From: an uncultured Lachnospiraceae bacterium
Lineage (GTDB): Bacteria; Bacillota; Clostridia; Lachnospirales; Lachnospiraceae
DNA length: 64,000 bases
Assembly (NCBI GenBank): GCA_910579395.1
Contig: CAJTUC010000013.1
Span: forward strand, 1-64,000
Direction: 5' to 3'
Positions 1 through 8,030 of the stretch are shown here, piece after piece (within the stretch, counting starts at the first letter, position 1; each line of letters begins with the position of its first letter). A program made the translations under genes and the position numbers. The notes beneath the pieces were generated by a model that was not told the origin of the DNA, searched no databases, and was given only the letters and a program-made list of their open reading frames with translations.

Positions 1-175
1 AACTACTAGTTTTTTTGTGTTCTTTAGAGTATCGCATAAAAGCGCTGACTATCCAAGGCGTTGGATTTGACGCTTACGTCCATACTCACTTCTCCAAATC
101 ATAAGTAGGTTCTCATTTTTTCTATTCTAACATACTTTTTCTCCGTATTCTACCACTTATATTTCCTTGAAATGT
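1..175. other. Non-coding stretch downstream of tsf
   Basis: I see no gene here. It holds a small perfect hairpin (ATCCAA, four-base loop, TTGGAT at 51-66). On the minus strand there are only two overlapping short reading frames of 17 and 19 codons after a GGAGAAG sequence, which I do not call as genes. It may be the leader of the next gene beyond the left edge (pyrH is the usual neighbour of tsf), but that is inference. Confidence 0.3.
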
Positions 176-222
176 AAAAAGTTCCTGTAAACAGTGCCAC
201 TGCACCGTTTACAAGAACTTTT
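176..222 (-). terminator. Rho-independent terminator of rpsB-tsf
   Basis: On the minus strand AAGTTCTTGTAAACGGTGC pairs with the downstream half ending TGTTTACAGGAACTT, followed by a run of five T (complement of 176-180). It lies about 35 bp after the tsf stop codon, the expected place for the end of the rpsB-tsf transcript. Confidence 0.8.
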
Positions 223-257
223 GTTTTAAATATCAATGTGTCGACAAAATACGACAA

Positions 258-1190
258 TTATTTCATCTGCTTTGCAACCTCTTCCGCAAAGTTCTCTTCC
301 TTCTTCTCAATGCCTTCTCCGGTCTCAAAACGAACAAAGGATTTGATGGAAAGATCTGCACTGTTTTCTTTAGCGACCTGCTCGATATATTTTGCTACGG
401 ACTGCTTTCCGTCTTCTGCTTTAACATATACCTGCTCTAACAGACATACTTCTTTCAATTCCTTGTTGAGACGGCCGTTTACAGCTCCTTCGATTACTTT
501 CTCCGGCTTTCCCTCCATCTTAGGATCGTTCTTGATCTGCTCTGCGATAATCTCTTTCTCATGTTCCTTGTATTCCTCGGATACATCTGCTGTAGAGATA
601 TATTTCGGAGCCAATGCCGCAACCTGCATCGCAATATTTGTCATCGCTTCTTTAACCGCATCATTTACTACATCAGTAGCTGCTTCCACGATAACGCCGA
701 TTCTGCCGCCGCCATGAACATAAGTAACGACGCAGCCGTTCTGCGCAACAACTTTCTGAAATCTTCGGATATTCAGATTCTCACCGATTACCGCAACCTT
801 ATCGACCAAAGCATCCTTTACGGTCTTAGCGGTATCAAGATGCCATGCTTCTGCCATAAATGCATCCATATCCGCCGCATCAGAGTCAACAGCCTGTGCT
901 GCAACCGCTTCAACATAAGCTTGGAAATCTGCATTTTTCGCAACAAAATCCGTTTCGGAGTTTACTTCTACGACTGCCGCTGTCTTGTCATCCTTTACTG
1001 CAACACGGCACAGACCTTCTGCCGCAATTCTGCCAGCCTTCTTCTCTGCCTTCGCCTGTCCATTCTTTCTTAAATACTCTACCGCTGCATCCATATCGCC
1101 ATCAGTCTCACCAAGGGCTTTCTTACAATCCATCATGCCTGCACCGGTCAATTCTCTCAATTCTTTTACCATTGCTGCTGTGATAGCCAT
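258..1190 (-). CDS. tsf: Elongation factor Ts
   Basis: EF-Ts is the guanine nucleotide exchange factor that recycles EF-Tu during translation elongation in the cytoplasm. The protein (310 residues) begins MAITAAMVKELRELTG, followed by the family signature GAGMMDCKKAL and the TDFVAKN and MQVAALAPKY regions of the core dimerisation domain. An upstream in-frame ATG at 1211 is possible, but the ATG at 1190 follows AGGAGGAAATAGAA, a strong ribosome binding site, and gives the usual N-terminus. It follows rpsB by 59 bp in the conserved rpsB-tsf pair and is followed by a terminator. Identification is secure. Confidence 0.97.
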   Translation of the reverse strand: MAITAAMVKELRELTGAGMMDCKKALGETDGDMDAAVEYLRKNGQAKAEKKAGRIAAEGLCRVAVKDDKTAAVVEVNSETDFVAKNADFQAYVEAVAAQAVDSDAADMDAFMAEAWHLDTAKTVKDALVDKVAVIGENLNIRRFQKVVAQNGCVVTYVHGGGRIGVIVEAATDVVNDAVKEAMTNIAMQVAALAPKYISTADVSEEYKEHEKEIIAEQIKNDPKMEGKPEKVIEGAVNGRLNKELKEVCLLEQVYVKAEDGKQSVAKYIEQVAKENSADLSIKSFVRFETGEGIEKKEENFAEEVAKQMK

Positions 1191-1249
1191 TTCTATTTCC
1201 TCCTGTAACATCGAATTATCATTGTTGTTCCCGTTTTATATTATCCCGA

Positions 1250-1990
1250 TTAAGCTTCTTCAACTTCTTCCCCGGTCTCCTGTACTGCTTCTTCTACATA
1301 CTCTTCAGCACCCTGATTTGCCTCAATAACGGCATCTGCCATTTTGGAAACAATCAGTTTTACAGCTCTGATTGCATCATCATTACCTGGAATGATATAA
1401 TCGAGTTCTTCAGGATCGCAGTTCGTATCACCGATTCCAATCAGTGTAATACCCAGTGTATGAGCTTCCTGAACACAGATTTTCTCTTTCTTGGGATCTA
1501 CTACAAAAATACAGTCGGGGATTCTTGTCATTTCCTTAATTCCACCCAGGTTCTTCTCTAATTTTTCCCATTCTTTCTTCAGTTTGATAACTTCTTTCTT
1601 AGGAAGCACATCGAACGTACCGTCCTCGGACATTGTCTCGATTGCTTTTAATCTGTCGATTCTGGAGCGAATCGTCTTGAAGTTGGTCAGCATACCACCA
1701 AGCCATCTTTCGTTTACATAATACATACCGCAGCGCTCTGCCTCTGTCTTAACAGCATCCTGTGCCTGTTTCTTCGTACCAACAAAAAGAATGGTTCCGC
1801 CCTGGGAAGCAACGTCAAATACAGCTTTGTATGCTTCGTCCACTTTTCCTACAGACTTCTGTAAGTCGATAATGTGGATACCATTTCTCTCGGTAAAGAT
1901 ATAAGGAGCCATCTTGGGGTTCCATCTTCTTGTCTGGTGTCCGAAATGCACACCTGCTTCCAGTAACTGTTTCATTGAAATAACGCTCAT
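1250..1990 (-). CDS. rpsB: 30S ribosomal protein S2
   Basis: S2 is a structural protein of the small ribosomal subunit. The sequence has the family landmarks near the N-terminus (EAGVHFGHQTRRWNPKM and YIFTERNGIHIIDLQ) and in the middle (NERWLGGMLTNF), and ends in an acidic Glu-rich tail of about 25 residues typical of clostridial S2. The start at 1990 is chosen because the ATG follows GGAGGTAGAGAAC and begins MSVISMKQLLEAG; the longer frame to 2023 adds eleven unlike residues. It lies directly after the motility operon, as in Bacillus subtilis, but has its own promoter and leader. Confidence 0.97.
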   Translation of the reverse strand: MSVISMKQLLEAGVHFGHQTRRWNPKMAPYIFTERNGIHIIDLQKSVGKVDEAYKAVFDVASQGGTILFVGTKKQAQDAVKTEAERCGMYYVNERWLGGMLTNFKTIRSRIDRLKAIETMSEDGTFDVLPKKEVIKLKKEWEKLEKNLGGIKEMTRIPDCIFVVDPKKEKICVQEAHTLGITLIGIGDTNCDPEELDYIIPGNDDAIRAVKLIVSKMADAVIEANQGAEEYVEEAVQETGEEVEEA

Positions 1991-2020
1991 GTTCTCTACC
2001 TCCATTTGGTTGTTTTCTTC

Positions 2021-2085
2021 CATATGCCATATGACTCATCTGCTTACCCCAATGCTTTGAAGCACCAACAGATAATAGGCATATG
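2021..2085 (-). ncRNA. Structured leader RNA of rpsB
   Basis: The transcribed strand has a nested set of helices about 30 nt upstream of the rpsB start: an outer stem CATATGCC/GGCATATG (2021-2028 with 2078-2085, perfect 8 bp), a middle stem ATCTG/CAGAT (2038-2042 with 2069-2073) and an inner TGCT/AGCA hairpin (2053-2064). A separate TGCGGA/TCCGCA hairpin lies at 2104-2123. S2 synthesis is autoregulated through leader RNAs in several bacteria; that this one is such a regulator is inference. Confidence 0.45.
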
Positions 2086-2134
2086 TGTTTTCTGCATCCT
2101 GCATGCGGAACAGTCTATCCGCACACACTTAGAT

Positions 2135-2164
2135 ACTATAACACAGAAAACCCCTTATTTGCAA
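2135..2164 (-). promoter_or_regulatory. Sigma-A-type promoter for rpsB-tsf
   Basis: On the minus strand TTGCAA (2159-2164) and TATAGT (2135-2140) are separated by 18 bp. This predicts a start near 2128 and a leader of about 135 nt before rpsB. The -35 element overlaps the hairpin that ends the upstream operon. Confidence 0.6.
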
Positions 2165-2174
2165 GGGGTTTTCT
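2145..2174 (-). terminator. Hairpin at the end of the motility operon
   Basis: AGAAAACCCCTT and AAGGGGTTTTCT form a strong 12-bp stem with a short loop, about 80 bp after the last gene of the motility operon. The 3' arm supplies four T on the minus strand, so it can act as an intrinsic terminator, though the U-run is short. It also overlaps the rpsB promoter, so some read-through or coupling is possible. Confidence 0.6.
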
Positions 2175-2254
2175 AAATTTTTACAGTATACAATTTTTAC
2201 AGTATATGTTCTATAGGTTCTATAGTATATTCAATACTGTATTTACGCTGTAAC

Positions 2255-2935
2255 CTATTCAAGTCCGGTAATCATTCTCGCTATCTGTTCGTCTCCGGCA
2301 TCCGCAGGAATTGTATAACTTCCGGCCCTTATCCTTTTATCATATCCATTCTCACACAAAAACGTATCGAATGCCGAAGCCGAGGCAACCGCCCCCACAT
2401 CTTCCAGCTTTTTGCTGACCGTATAAGAACCGTCTCCGCTTCCGACAGTAACGACTACCGGTGCATCAGAATCTGCATTTTCCGACTGTGCCGACTCTTC
2501 CGGCATCTCCTCCTGTCCAGTCTCTTCATCATCCGGCAATACAGCCGCAGATGTATCTTCCGCTGCGTTTGTTTCTTCCGGCTCATTTACAACATTGTTT
2601 CCATCCGACGGCGTATCTCCATCCGGGAGTACGTTTTCATTCTGTACAGCATCCGGCTGTACGGAACTGTCTTTCTCTGCCGGATTGTTTTCATCAGCCG
2701 CATTCACACCATCAGCAGCAGCCTTCACATCATCGGCAGAATCCTTTCCGGAAGTCTCCTTCTCCTCCTGAGTCGCCTCAGACAACACTCTGCCCTCTAT
2801 CATTCCTAGCTGTTTCGCCCTGGCAATAATTTCTTCGTCAGTCATCGCACTGCTTCCGGATGATACAATTCCCATAATAATTGCCGTTACGACAATTCCA
2901 AGTCCCAGACCTCGTAAATAGTATTTTAATTCCAT
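2255..2935 (-). CDS. Membrane-anchored MltG/YceG N-terminal-like protein
   Basis: A 226-residue protein with one membrane segment near the N-terminus (about residues 8-30), a long acidic, Asn/Asp/Glu-rich linker (about 50-150) and a C-terminal domain resembling only the LysM-like part of the endolytic transglycosylase MltG/YceG (SYTVSKKLEDVGAV, AFDTFLCENGYDKRIRAGSY, EQIARMITG). The catalytic MltG domain with its Glu is absent, so lytic activity is not expected; peptidoglycan binding at the cell surface is a reasonable inference. It is the last gene of the motility operon. Automatic pipelines may label it MltG; that would overstate it. Confidence 0.6.
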   Translation of the reverse strand: MELKYYLRGLGLGIVVTAIIMGIVSSGSSAMTDEEIIARAKQLGMIEGRVLSEATQEEKETSGKDSADDVKAAADGVNAADENNPAEKDSSVQPDAVQNENVLPDGDTPSDGNNVVNEPEETNAAEDTSAAVLPDDEETGQEEMPEESAQSENADSDAPVVVTVGSGDGSYTVSKKLEDVGAVASASAFDTFLCENGYDKRIRAGSYTIPADAGDEQIARMITGLE

Positions 2936-2962
2936 AGCCCACCTATCACTTATTCTTTTCCC

Positions 2963-4168
2963 TTACAGTCCTTCAAATAAATCGATGACCAGCTTTACCT
3001 CACCTATACCAAGTCCTAATTCCTTTGCAATCGCCATATTGGATTTTCCCGCCTTATGCAGCTCCAATATTCTTTCATTACTGTTTCGGCCGTTATTTTT
3101 CCCATTTGTGAACTGAATCGCAACTGAACGGAGTTCCTCCTGTTTTCCGGAAAATGACGCCGGCACGCTCTCTTCTGTCTGCGGTGGCTCGGCAATATAG
3201 TCATACTCGCTGTCCGGGTCGTGAATGATCTCTACCCGGGGCGGCGCGATTGGAACGAACTGATCCGCCGCTTCCGCTTTTCCGGTATAAGATGCCGCTC
3301 TTGCAACTTCCATCGCCTCTACATGTGCAGTTTCCCTGCCAGTCTCTATTTCAACAATATCCGTCTCCTCATCAACAAATTCAGGTACACCAATATCAGG
3401 AACTTCCGTGCGAAATTCCGGTGTTCCGATATCAGGGACATCCATATGAAATTCCGGCGTTCCGATATCAGGGACATCCATATGAAATTCCGATGTTCCG
3501 ATATCAGGAACTTCCCTGTCAAATTCTGGTGTTCCGATGTCAGGAACTTCCCTGTCAAATCTCGATGCCCTGAGGCCAGAAATCTCTCTTTCCGTTTCTC
3601 CGGCTGCAATTTCAGCATATACCGGTGCTGTACCGCGTTCCTTCGCTTCCAATGCTGCATTCATGACAGCCCGGACCGCGTCTTCCGCTTCCCGAACCGT
3701 GTTTTCCACATCTTTTACGGATTCCTGCGTTTCCTTTGCTGTAATTTCAGCATCCCTGACTGTCTGCTTTATCTCTTCTGCAGTCCGTGTCGCTTCCGAA
3801 ACAGTATTTTTCAGATTATCATGCTTATCATTCAGCATATCATACAAAAACAATACTTCCTTGTGGTTCTTATTGATTTCTTCCAGCACCGTATCCGAAT
3901 ACTCATTGACCGCCATGATCTTTTCATTGGTCACTCTTTCCATAGACCGTTCGGTCTTCTCCATTGCATAAGTAATCGTTTCATCCACTACATTCACAAT
4001 ATGTGTTTTCGCATCTTCTATCTCTTTATCGACTACTTTCCTTATTTCGTCTTCGCTAATTAGCTGCTGAAGCGTTTCATCCACATCTTCTTTCCTGGAA
4101 GGCATAAGATATCCGAGGATACAAATAACAGCCCCCGCTATGATCAAAACAATTTCTACAATGCCCAT
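2963..4168 (-). CDS. Membrane coiled-coil protein with C-terminal HTH (DUF6115-like, in swrB position)
   Basis: A 401-residue protein: an N-terminal membrane helix (about 4-22), a long helical coiled-coil region (about 30-180), five 12-residue repeats of the type EVPDIGTPEFDR (about 207-266), an acidic linker, and a C-terminal helix-turn-helix (about 360-401, RILELHKAGKSNMAIAKELG followed by GIGEVKLVIDL). It resembles the DUF6115 family found in clostridial motility operons. Its place between the sigma-28 gene and rpsB, the membrane anchor, coiled coil and terminal HTH recall SwrB of Bacillus subtilis, which promotes flagellar switch and export assembly. Functional equivalence is inference. 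Confidence 0.6.
   Translation of the reverse strand: MGIVEIVLIIAGAVICILGYLMPSRKEDVDETLQQLISEDEIRKVVDKEIEDAKTHIVNVVDETITYAMEKTERSMERVTNEKIMAVNEYSDTVLEEINKNHKEVLFLYDMLNDKHDNLKNTVSEATRTAEEIKQTVRDAEITAKETQESVKDVENTVREAEDAVRAVMNAALEAKERGTAPVYAEIAAGETEREISGLRASRFDREVPDIGTPEFDREVPDIGTSEFHMDVPDIGTPEFHMDVPDIGTPEFRTEVPDIGVPEFVDEETDIVEIETGRETAHVEAMEVARAASYTGKAEAADQFVPIAPPRVEIIHDPDSEYDYIAEPPQTEESVPASFSGKQEELRSVAIQFTNGKNNGRNSNERILELHKAGKSNMAIAKELGLGIGEVKLVIDLFEGL
3371..3550 (-). repeat. Five 36-bp in-frame tandem repeats
   Basis: The 36-bp units encode V-P-D-I-G-(T/V)-(P/S)-E-F plus three variable residues. Adjacent units are nearly identical at DNA level in the centre of the array, indicating recent duplication. 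The array keeps the reading frame of the surrounding gene. Confidence 0.85.
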
Positions 4169-4194
4169 CTTAAACCCCCGTTTTCACATATGTC

Positions 4195-4515
4195 TTACAT
4201 GGATATATCAAAATTACCGACTCCTTTTAGGAGTACCTTGCCGTCCGCTTCCTGCTTTTCTTTCTTTTTACCCTTTCGGCCGCCGTCTCCACGATATTCA
4301 TTGCTGCCTTTTTCTTTGGCATCAAATTTTTTATTCTGATATTCCGATTTTTCTCCGCGGTATACCTTCGTCATCTGATTTTCGATGACTTTTGAAAACT
4401 GCTCGCTTACATTGGCCTGTTCTACCATGCCCCTTGAATCTTCATGATGTTTGATTGTCGTGAAATCCTGCGCCCTGGTAATCTGGCCCTGTATTTCAAT
4501 CTGTCCTATTGCCAT
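4195..4515 (-). CDS. Small uncharacterised protein of the motility operon tail
   Basis: I do not recognise a domain in this 106-residue protein. It begins MAIGQIEIQGQITRAQDF, has a helical middle (VEQANVSEQFSKVIENQMTK) and a strongly basic, Lys/Gly-rich stretch (about residues 55-92), and no signal peptide or membrane segment. An in-phase ribosome site (GAGGGATG) precedes the start. It lies 26 bp upstream of the DUF6115-like gene and 43 bp downstream of the DUF342 gene, so all are likely co-transcribed. A motility role is suggested only by position. Confidence 0.65.
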   Translation of the reverse strand: MAIGQIEIQGQITRAQDFTTIKHHEDSRGMVEQANVSEQFSKVIENQMTKVYRGEKSEYQNKKFDAKEKGSNEYRGDGGRKGKKKEKQEADGKVLLKGVGNFDISM

Positions 4516-4558
4516 CCAGCATCATCCCTCTTTTCTAATGGCTATGCCTTTTAATCTT

Positions 4559-6154
4559 TCAGACTATGGGAGACATTTTTACATCGCCGCCCGATTTTAT
4601 AAATTTACAATACTGCGTTTCCCTTTGTACTGTCATAGAGACATCACCAATACAGATTTTTGTCCCCGGATGCACAGTGTCCCTGACAACGACACATGCA
4701 CCGCTCTTTCCCTTCATCTGGCTCTGCAGCCGCTCCATTTCCTCAACCAGCTCAGCAACCTGTTTTGATTTTATCTGATTGGCCTCTACTAGTGTCTGCA
4801 AATACTGGAGCTGCTCCGGCGACAGTTTTACACCCTGTGCCGTCTTTTTCTTCGTGGAAATCAAAATCTGTTGAATAGACTGTATTTCCTTGTGTTCTTC
4901 TTCAATCTGCTTCTGAATCTCCTGTAATCTGACATTCAGGTTCGGGTCGATGCCGACCTCCACTACCGTATCCGCTCCCATTGCCGAACCGAGCGTCTTC
5001 ACATTAACACTGTTCACTGCACAGACGCTGCCGCCGGTAATAAAGCCCTTCCTGCCGTCTATATTTACTTCAGTTCCTGCCATCAGCCTGCTGTGCAGAA
5101 CGGATTCGGATGCAATATAGCCGTCAGCCTGCGCAAATACACTCTGCAAAAATTTGGAAATAATGTTACCCCCCGCTTTCAGGGAACCTTTTCCCATACC
5201 ATTCACACCGCGGGCGATGATAATATTCTCTCCCGCTTCCAACACAGCGCCCTCTACAACACCTTTTACCTCGATGTTGCCCTTCGCCTTTACCTGAAAA
5301 TTCGTTCCTACATTTCCATTGACCTGAACACTTCCTTCATAATCTATATTACCGGTCGAATTATCAACATTTTCCACGGTCAGGACATCAGAAACGAAAA
5401 CGTTATCTTCAATCAATTCCACATGGCCGTTGACCATAGATACCAATGTCGTATTATCCTCAGAAATTTTTATATTATTACCGTATTTTAAAACCGCCTT
5501 TTTGACGTCCCGCGGTTTCAGCCTCTGTCCGAGCAGATTCATGCCATCTTTTCCGGGGTCTTCCGGAATCAGTCTTGCCAGAACATCCCCCTTATCGCAA
5601 TGCTGTACAACATTCAGCTGAAAAAAGTCCACGCTGCCGTCTTCTTTTAAAGCCGGTTTTGCTTTTCTATCCGTATTAAAATAATATTTAATATAGGCAT
5701 CCGTGCCCTGCACCGGCTCCGTACCCTGTGCAATGAGAATATCTTTACAATAATCACGCCGCTTTGCAAAGCATTCCCTAATCACATCCGTCAGAATACC
5801 ATGCCGAATTCCCCTGATTTCCAGATCATTGATCAACTCATCTGCCGTCATCAGTTCTCCGCCGACGGAAGGTGCATAAAATCTGACATATGCACTCATA
5901 TTATCAGGCGTTATCGCAAACTTGTAGCATTCCCGTTCCGGAAGCGTTGTACGTCTTTCCAGCAATACAGCCATTTTTTTCTCGGCCGATGCTGCGACTG
6001 CCTTGTAAAGAAGATTCTTGTCATATACAATATCTTTCATTGACAGATATTCTGTCACGTCATTTATGGAAATGGCATCGCCGCCCTCTGTGGGCGGAAT
6101 CAGCTGAATACCAGTCTTTCCTTCCTCGTGCATTAGTCTGAAATATCCGTTCAT
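4559..6154 (-). CDS. DUF342/FapA family protein
   Basis: A 531-residue cytoplasmic protein. The N-terminal part carries the FapA-type region (SVGGELMTADEL; DVIRECFAKRRD), the middle a beta-helical repeat region with regularly spaced Gly/Asn (EDNVFVSDVLTVENVDNSTGN, GTNFQVKAKGNIEVKG, EAGENIIIARGVNG), followed by a coiled coil (about 410-490). This matches DUF342 proteins, which often sit beside flagellar and pilus genes in Firmicutes and are suspected polymer-organising factors. ATG at 6154 is preferred over the in-frame GTG at 6160 because AGAGGTG precedes it at the right distance. Molecular function unknown. Confidence 0.75.
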   Translation of the reverse strand: MNGYFRLMHEEGKTGIQLIPPTEGGDAISINDVTEYLSMKDIVYDKNLLYKAVAASAEKKMAVLLERRTTLPERECYKFAITPDNMSAYVRFYAPSVGGELMTADELINDLEIRGIRHGILTDVIRECFAKRRDYCKDILIAQGTEPVQGTDAYIKYYFNTDRKAKPALKEDGSVDFFQLNVVQHCDKGDVLARLIPEDPGKDGMNLLGQRLKPRDVKKAVLKYGNNIKISEDNTTLVSMVNGHVELIEDNVFVSDVLTVENVDNSTGNIDYEGSVQVNGNVGTNFQVKAKGNIEVKGVVEGAVLEAGENIIIARGVNGMGKGSLKAGGNIISKFLQSVFAQADGYIASESVLHSRLMAGTEVNIDGRKGFITGGSVCAVNSVNVKTLGSAMGADTVVEVGIDPNLNVRLQEIQKQIEEEHKEIQSIQQILISTKKKTAQGVKLSPEQLQYLQTLVEANQIKSKQVAELVEEMERLQSQMKGKSGACVVVRDTVHPGTKICIGDVSMTVQRETQYCKFIKSGGDVKMSPIV

Positions 6155-6192
6155 GCTCACCTCTTATCCAGGGCACCATTGTAAACCAGTCG

Positions 6193-6966
6193 TTACCGTT
6201 CCGTAAGAATACCCATATAATTTCCCAGTTTGCTTTTCATTTTTTGTAACGCTCTTGTATGCAGCTGGGAAGTTCTGGACTCAGAAACTTCCAGTATGCT
6301 GCTGATTTCCTTCAAAGTCAGATCTTCATAATAATACAGCACGATGACCTTCCGCTCTTTCTCTGTCAGGAGTTCTAACGCTCCTGCCAGAATGCGCTTT
6401 AATTCATCCCGCTCAATTACCGCTTCAGGTTCATCGAACTGCGCTTTACGGTTAAAGTTGTTGTCATTCGGAATTTCACTTCCCTGCTCCAGAAACTCAT
6501 TCAGGGAAATCACATTCGTTATCTTCATCTGAGACTGCCAGTCAACATATTCTTCATTGGAAATCCCCAGATTTTGGGCTATCTCTTCGTCAGTCGCGCT
6601 TCTCCCGCACCTCGCCTCGATTTCTCTGATCGCCGTATCAATTTTTTTCTGTTTCTGCCGGATTGTCCTCGGAATCCAATCCATTTTTCGTATCTGATCT
6701 AAAATTGCACCCCGGATGCGTAAACTGGCATATGTCTCAAATTTAACGTCCTTCAGGGCATCGAATTTATCAATCGCATCAATCAATCCGAAGATTCCAT
6801 AGCTGACCAAATCTTCATATTCCACATTATATCCGAGATACATACTCAGACGGCCTGCAACCATCTTCACAAGCGGGGCGTACTCCAATATGATTTTTTC
6901 CCTCACCGCGGAAGATCTGGTCTTATCATATTCTTCCCAAAGTTTCTTTCTGCCTGCTTCGTCCAT
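6193..6966 (-). CDS. fliA: RNA polymerase sigma-28 factor (FliA/SigD)
   Basis: Alternative sigma factor that directs RNA polymerase to late flagellar, chemotaxis and autolysin promoters. The 257-residue protein has region 2 (LVSYGIFGLIDAIDKFD, KFETYASLRIRGAILDQIR), region 3 (DEEIAQNLGISNEEYVDW) and region 4 with the promoter-binding HTH (LTLKEISSILEVSESRTSQLHTRAL, written in two overlapping parts). GTG at 6969 and ATG at 6966 are adjacent; ATG is preferred. It is in the sigD position of the Bacillus fla/che operon, downstream of cheD with one small membrane protein between. No gene for the anti-sigma FlgM is in this window. Confidence 0.93.
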   Translation of the reverse strand: MDEAGRKKLWEEYDKTRSSAVREKIILEYAPLVKMVAGRLSMYLGYNVEYEDLVSYGIFGLIDAIDKFDALKDVKFETYASLRIRGAILDQIRKMDWIPRTIRQKQKKIDTAIREIEARCGRSATDEEIAQNLGISNEEYVDWQSQMKITNVISLNEFLEQGSEIPNDNNFNRKAQFDEPEAVIERDELKRILAGALELLTEKERKVIVLYYYEDLTLKEISSILEVSESRTSQLHTRALQKMKSKLGNYMGILTER

Positions 6967-6995
6967 CACATTTCCCCACTATACCGAGCGCCCTG

Positions 6996-7466
6996 TCAGA
7001 AAATCAATTCTTCGTCATCACGACTCAGCTGCTTTTCCTGTGCCGCCTTACCGGCCCCTTTCGGCTCCTTAAATTTTTCTGTACCGCTTGCTTCGTCAAG
7101 CTCCTTCTCGTATACTTCCCCCGCTTCCCTGCGTTCCTTTTCAATCTGTGCTTCAAAACGGTCTAACATCCATTTCAGCACCTCACCTGCTATGAAAAAG
7201 GCAATTAACACCAACAACAATATAACGAGCATATCTTTTGACTTATAATGCAGCATAAACATCGTAATGCTGGTTACCGCGCCTGCAAAAAGCATAACAA
7301 AAGGCGGAATCATTTTTCTCTTCTTTGCCCGTATCGCCGCTTTTTTCTCTTCCAGTTCGCGTTCTCTTGCTTTTTCTCTTTCGAGTTCAGCAATATCCGT
7401 TATAAACTCCGGTTCGCCCTGTTCCAGCGCTTCCTGCTCCAGTTCTTCCTGTTCTTCTTTTTTCAA
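6996..7466 (-). CDS. Two-helix membrane protein between cheD and fliA
   Basis: Uncharacterised protein of about 156 residues: an acidic-then-basic helical N-terminus (about 1-50), two membrane helices (MIPPFVMLFAGAVTSITMFM and MLVILLLVLIAFFIAGEVLK) and a charged cytoplasmic tail. A GTG at 7475 is possible, but the TTG at 7466 lies eight bases after AAGGGG and fits better. It is 30 bp from fliA and 43 bp from cheD and is surely part of the operon. Its function is unknown; a role at the membrane in motility is inferred from location only. Confidence 0.65.
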   Translation of the reverse strand: MKKEEQEELEQEALEQGEPEFITDIAELEREKARERELEEKKAAIRAKKRKMIPPFVMLFAGAVTSITMFMLHYKSKDMLVILLLVLIAFFIAGEVLKWMLDRFEAQIEKERREAGEVYEKELDEASGTEKFKEPKGAGKAAQEKQLSRDDEELIF

Positions 7467-7508
7467 TTTCCGCACCCCTTAGCCGCTTCAGCGGACACCA
7501 TAACAGTT

Positions 7509-7997
7509 TCAAATTATTTTCTCCGGCTTTCCGACTGCACGGATTACAAAGTCGCCCGTTTCCGGATAAAAAATAACAGTTCTACCATAATTTGCTCCCG
7601 TATCCTGTGCCAGAATCGGTATCCTTAGCTGCGCAAGCTTCCTCTTTGTAGCCTCAACATTTCTTTCTCCCACACGAGTCGCCTCAGAGTTCCCTCCCTG
7701 GAAAGAGAACATCTGAGCGCCGCCCGCAATCTTTGCTACCAGTCTTGTTCTGTTCGCTCCTTTAGCTACAACCCTTTTTACCAGTTCCTCTATTCCCGTA
7801 TCGGCAAATTTAGGAATATTGCTGTTATTTCTGATTGCTGTGCTATCGGGAAGCATAATATGTGCCAGTCCCCCTATTTTTGTCACAGGATCCCTCACTG
7901 CAATTCCTACGCACGAACCAAGTCCCAGTGTCGTAATTCCATTGGGACTAACACATACATTCAAATCGGCCATACCGACCTTTATCACCTCAGCCAT
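7509..7997 (-). CDS. cheD: Chemoreceptor glutamine deamidase CheD
   Basis: CheD deamidates glutamines on chemoreceptors and is regulated by binding CheC, completing a feedback loop with CheY-P. The 162-residue protein has the catalytic Cys29 in TLGLGSCVG and His46 in GGLAHIMLP, which match the known Cys/His pair of Thermotoga CheD, and the conserved AKIAGGAQMF and NVEATKRKL regions. It lies just downstream of cheC, as in Bacillus. Start ATG follows GGGAGATTCAGGAA. Confidence 0.95.
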   Translation of the reverse strand: MAEVIKVGMADLNVCVSPNGITTLGLGSCVGIAVRDPVTKIGGLAHIMLPDSTAIRNNSNIPKFADTGIEELVKRVVAKGANRTRLVAKIAGGAQMFSFQGGNSEATRVGERNVEATKRKLAQLRIPILAQDTGANYGRTVIFYPETGDFVIRAVGKPEKII

Positions 7998-8030
7998 TTC
8001 CTGAATCTCCCACTTTCATTGTCAGTATTA

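Noticed and set aside
3371..3550. Regular 36-bp repeats resembling a CRISPR array
   Set aside because: The units are directly adjacent without unique spacers and keep the reading frame of a coding gene.
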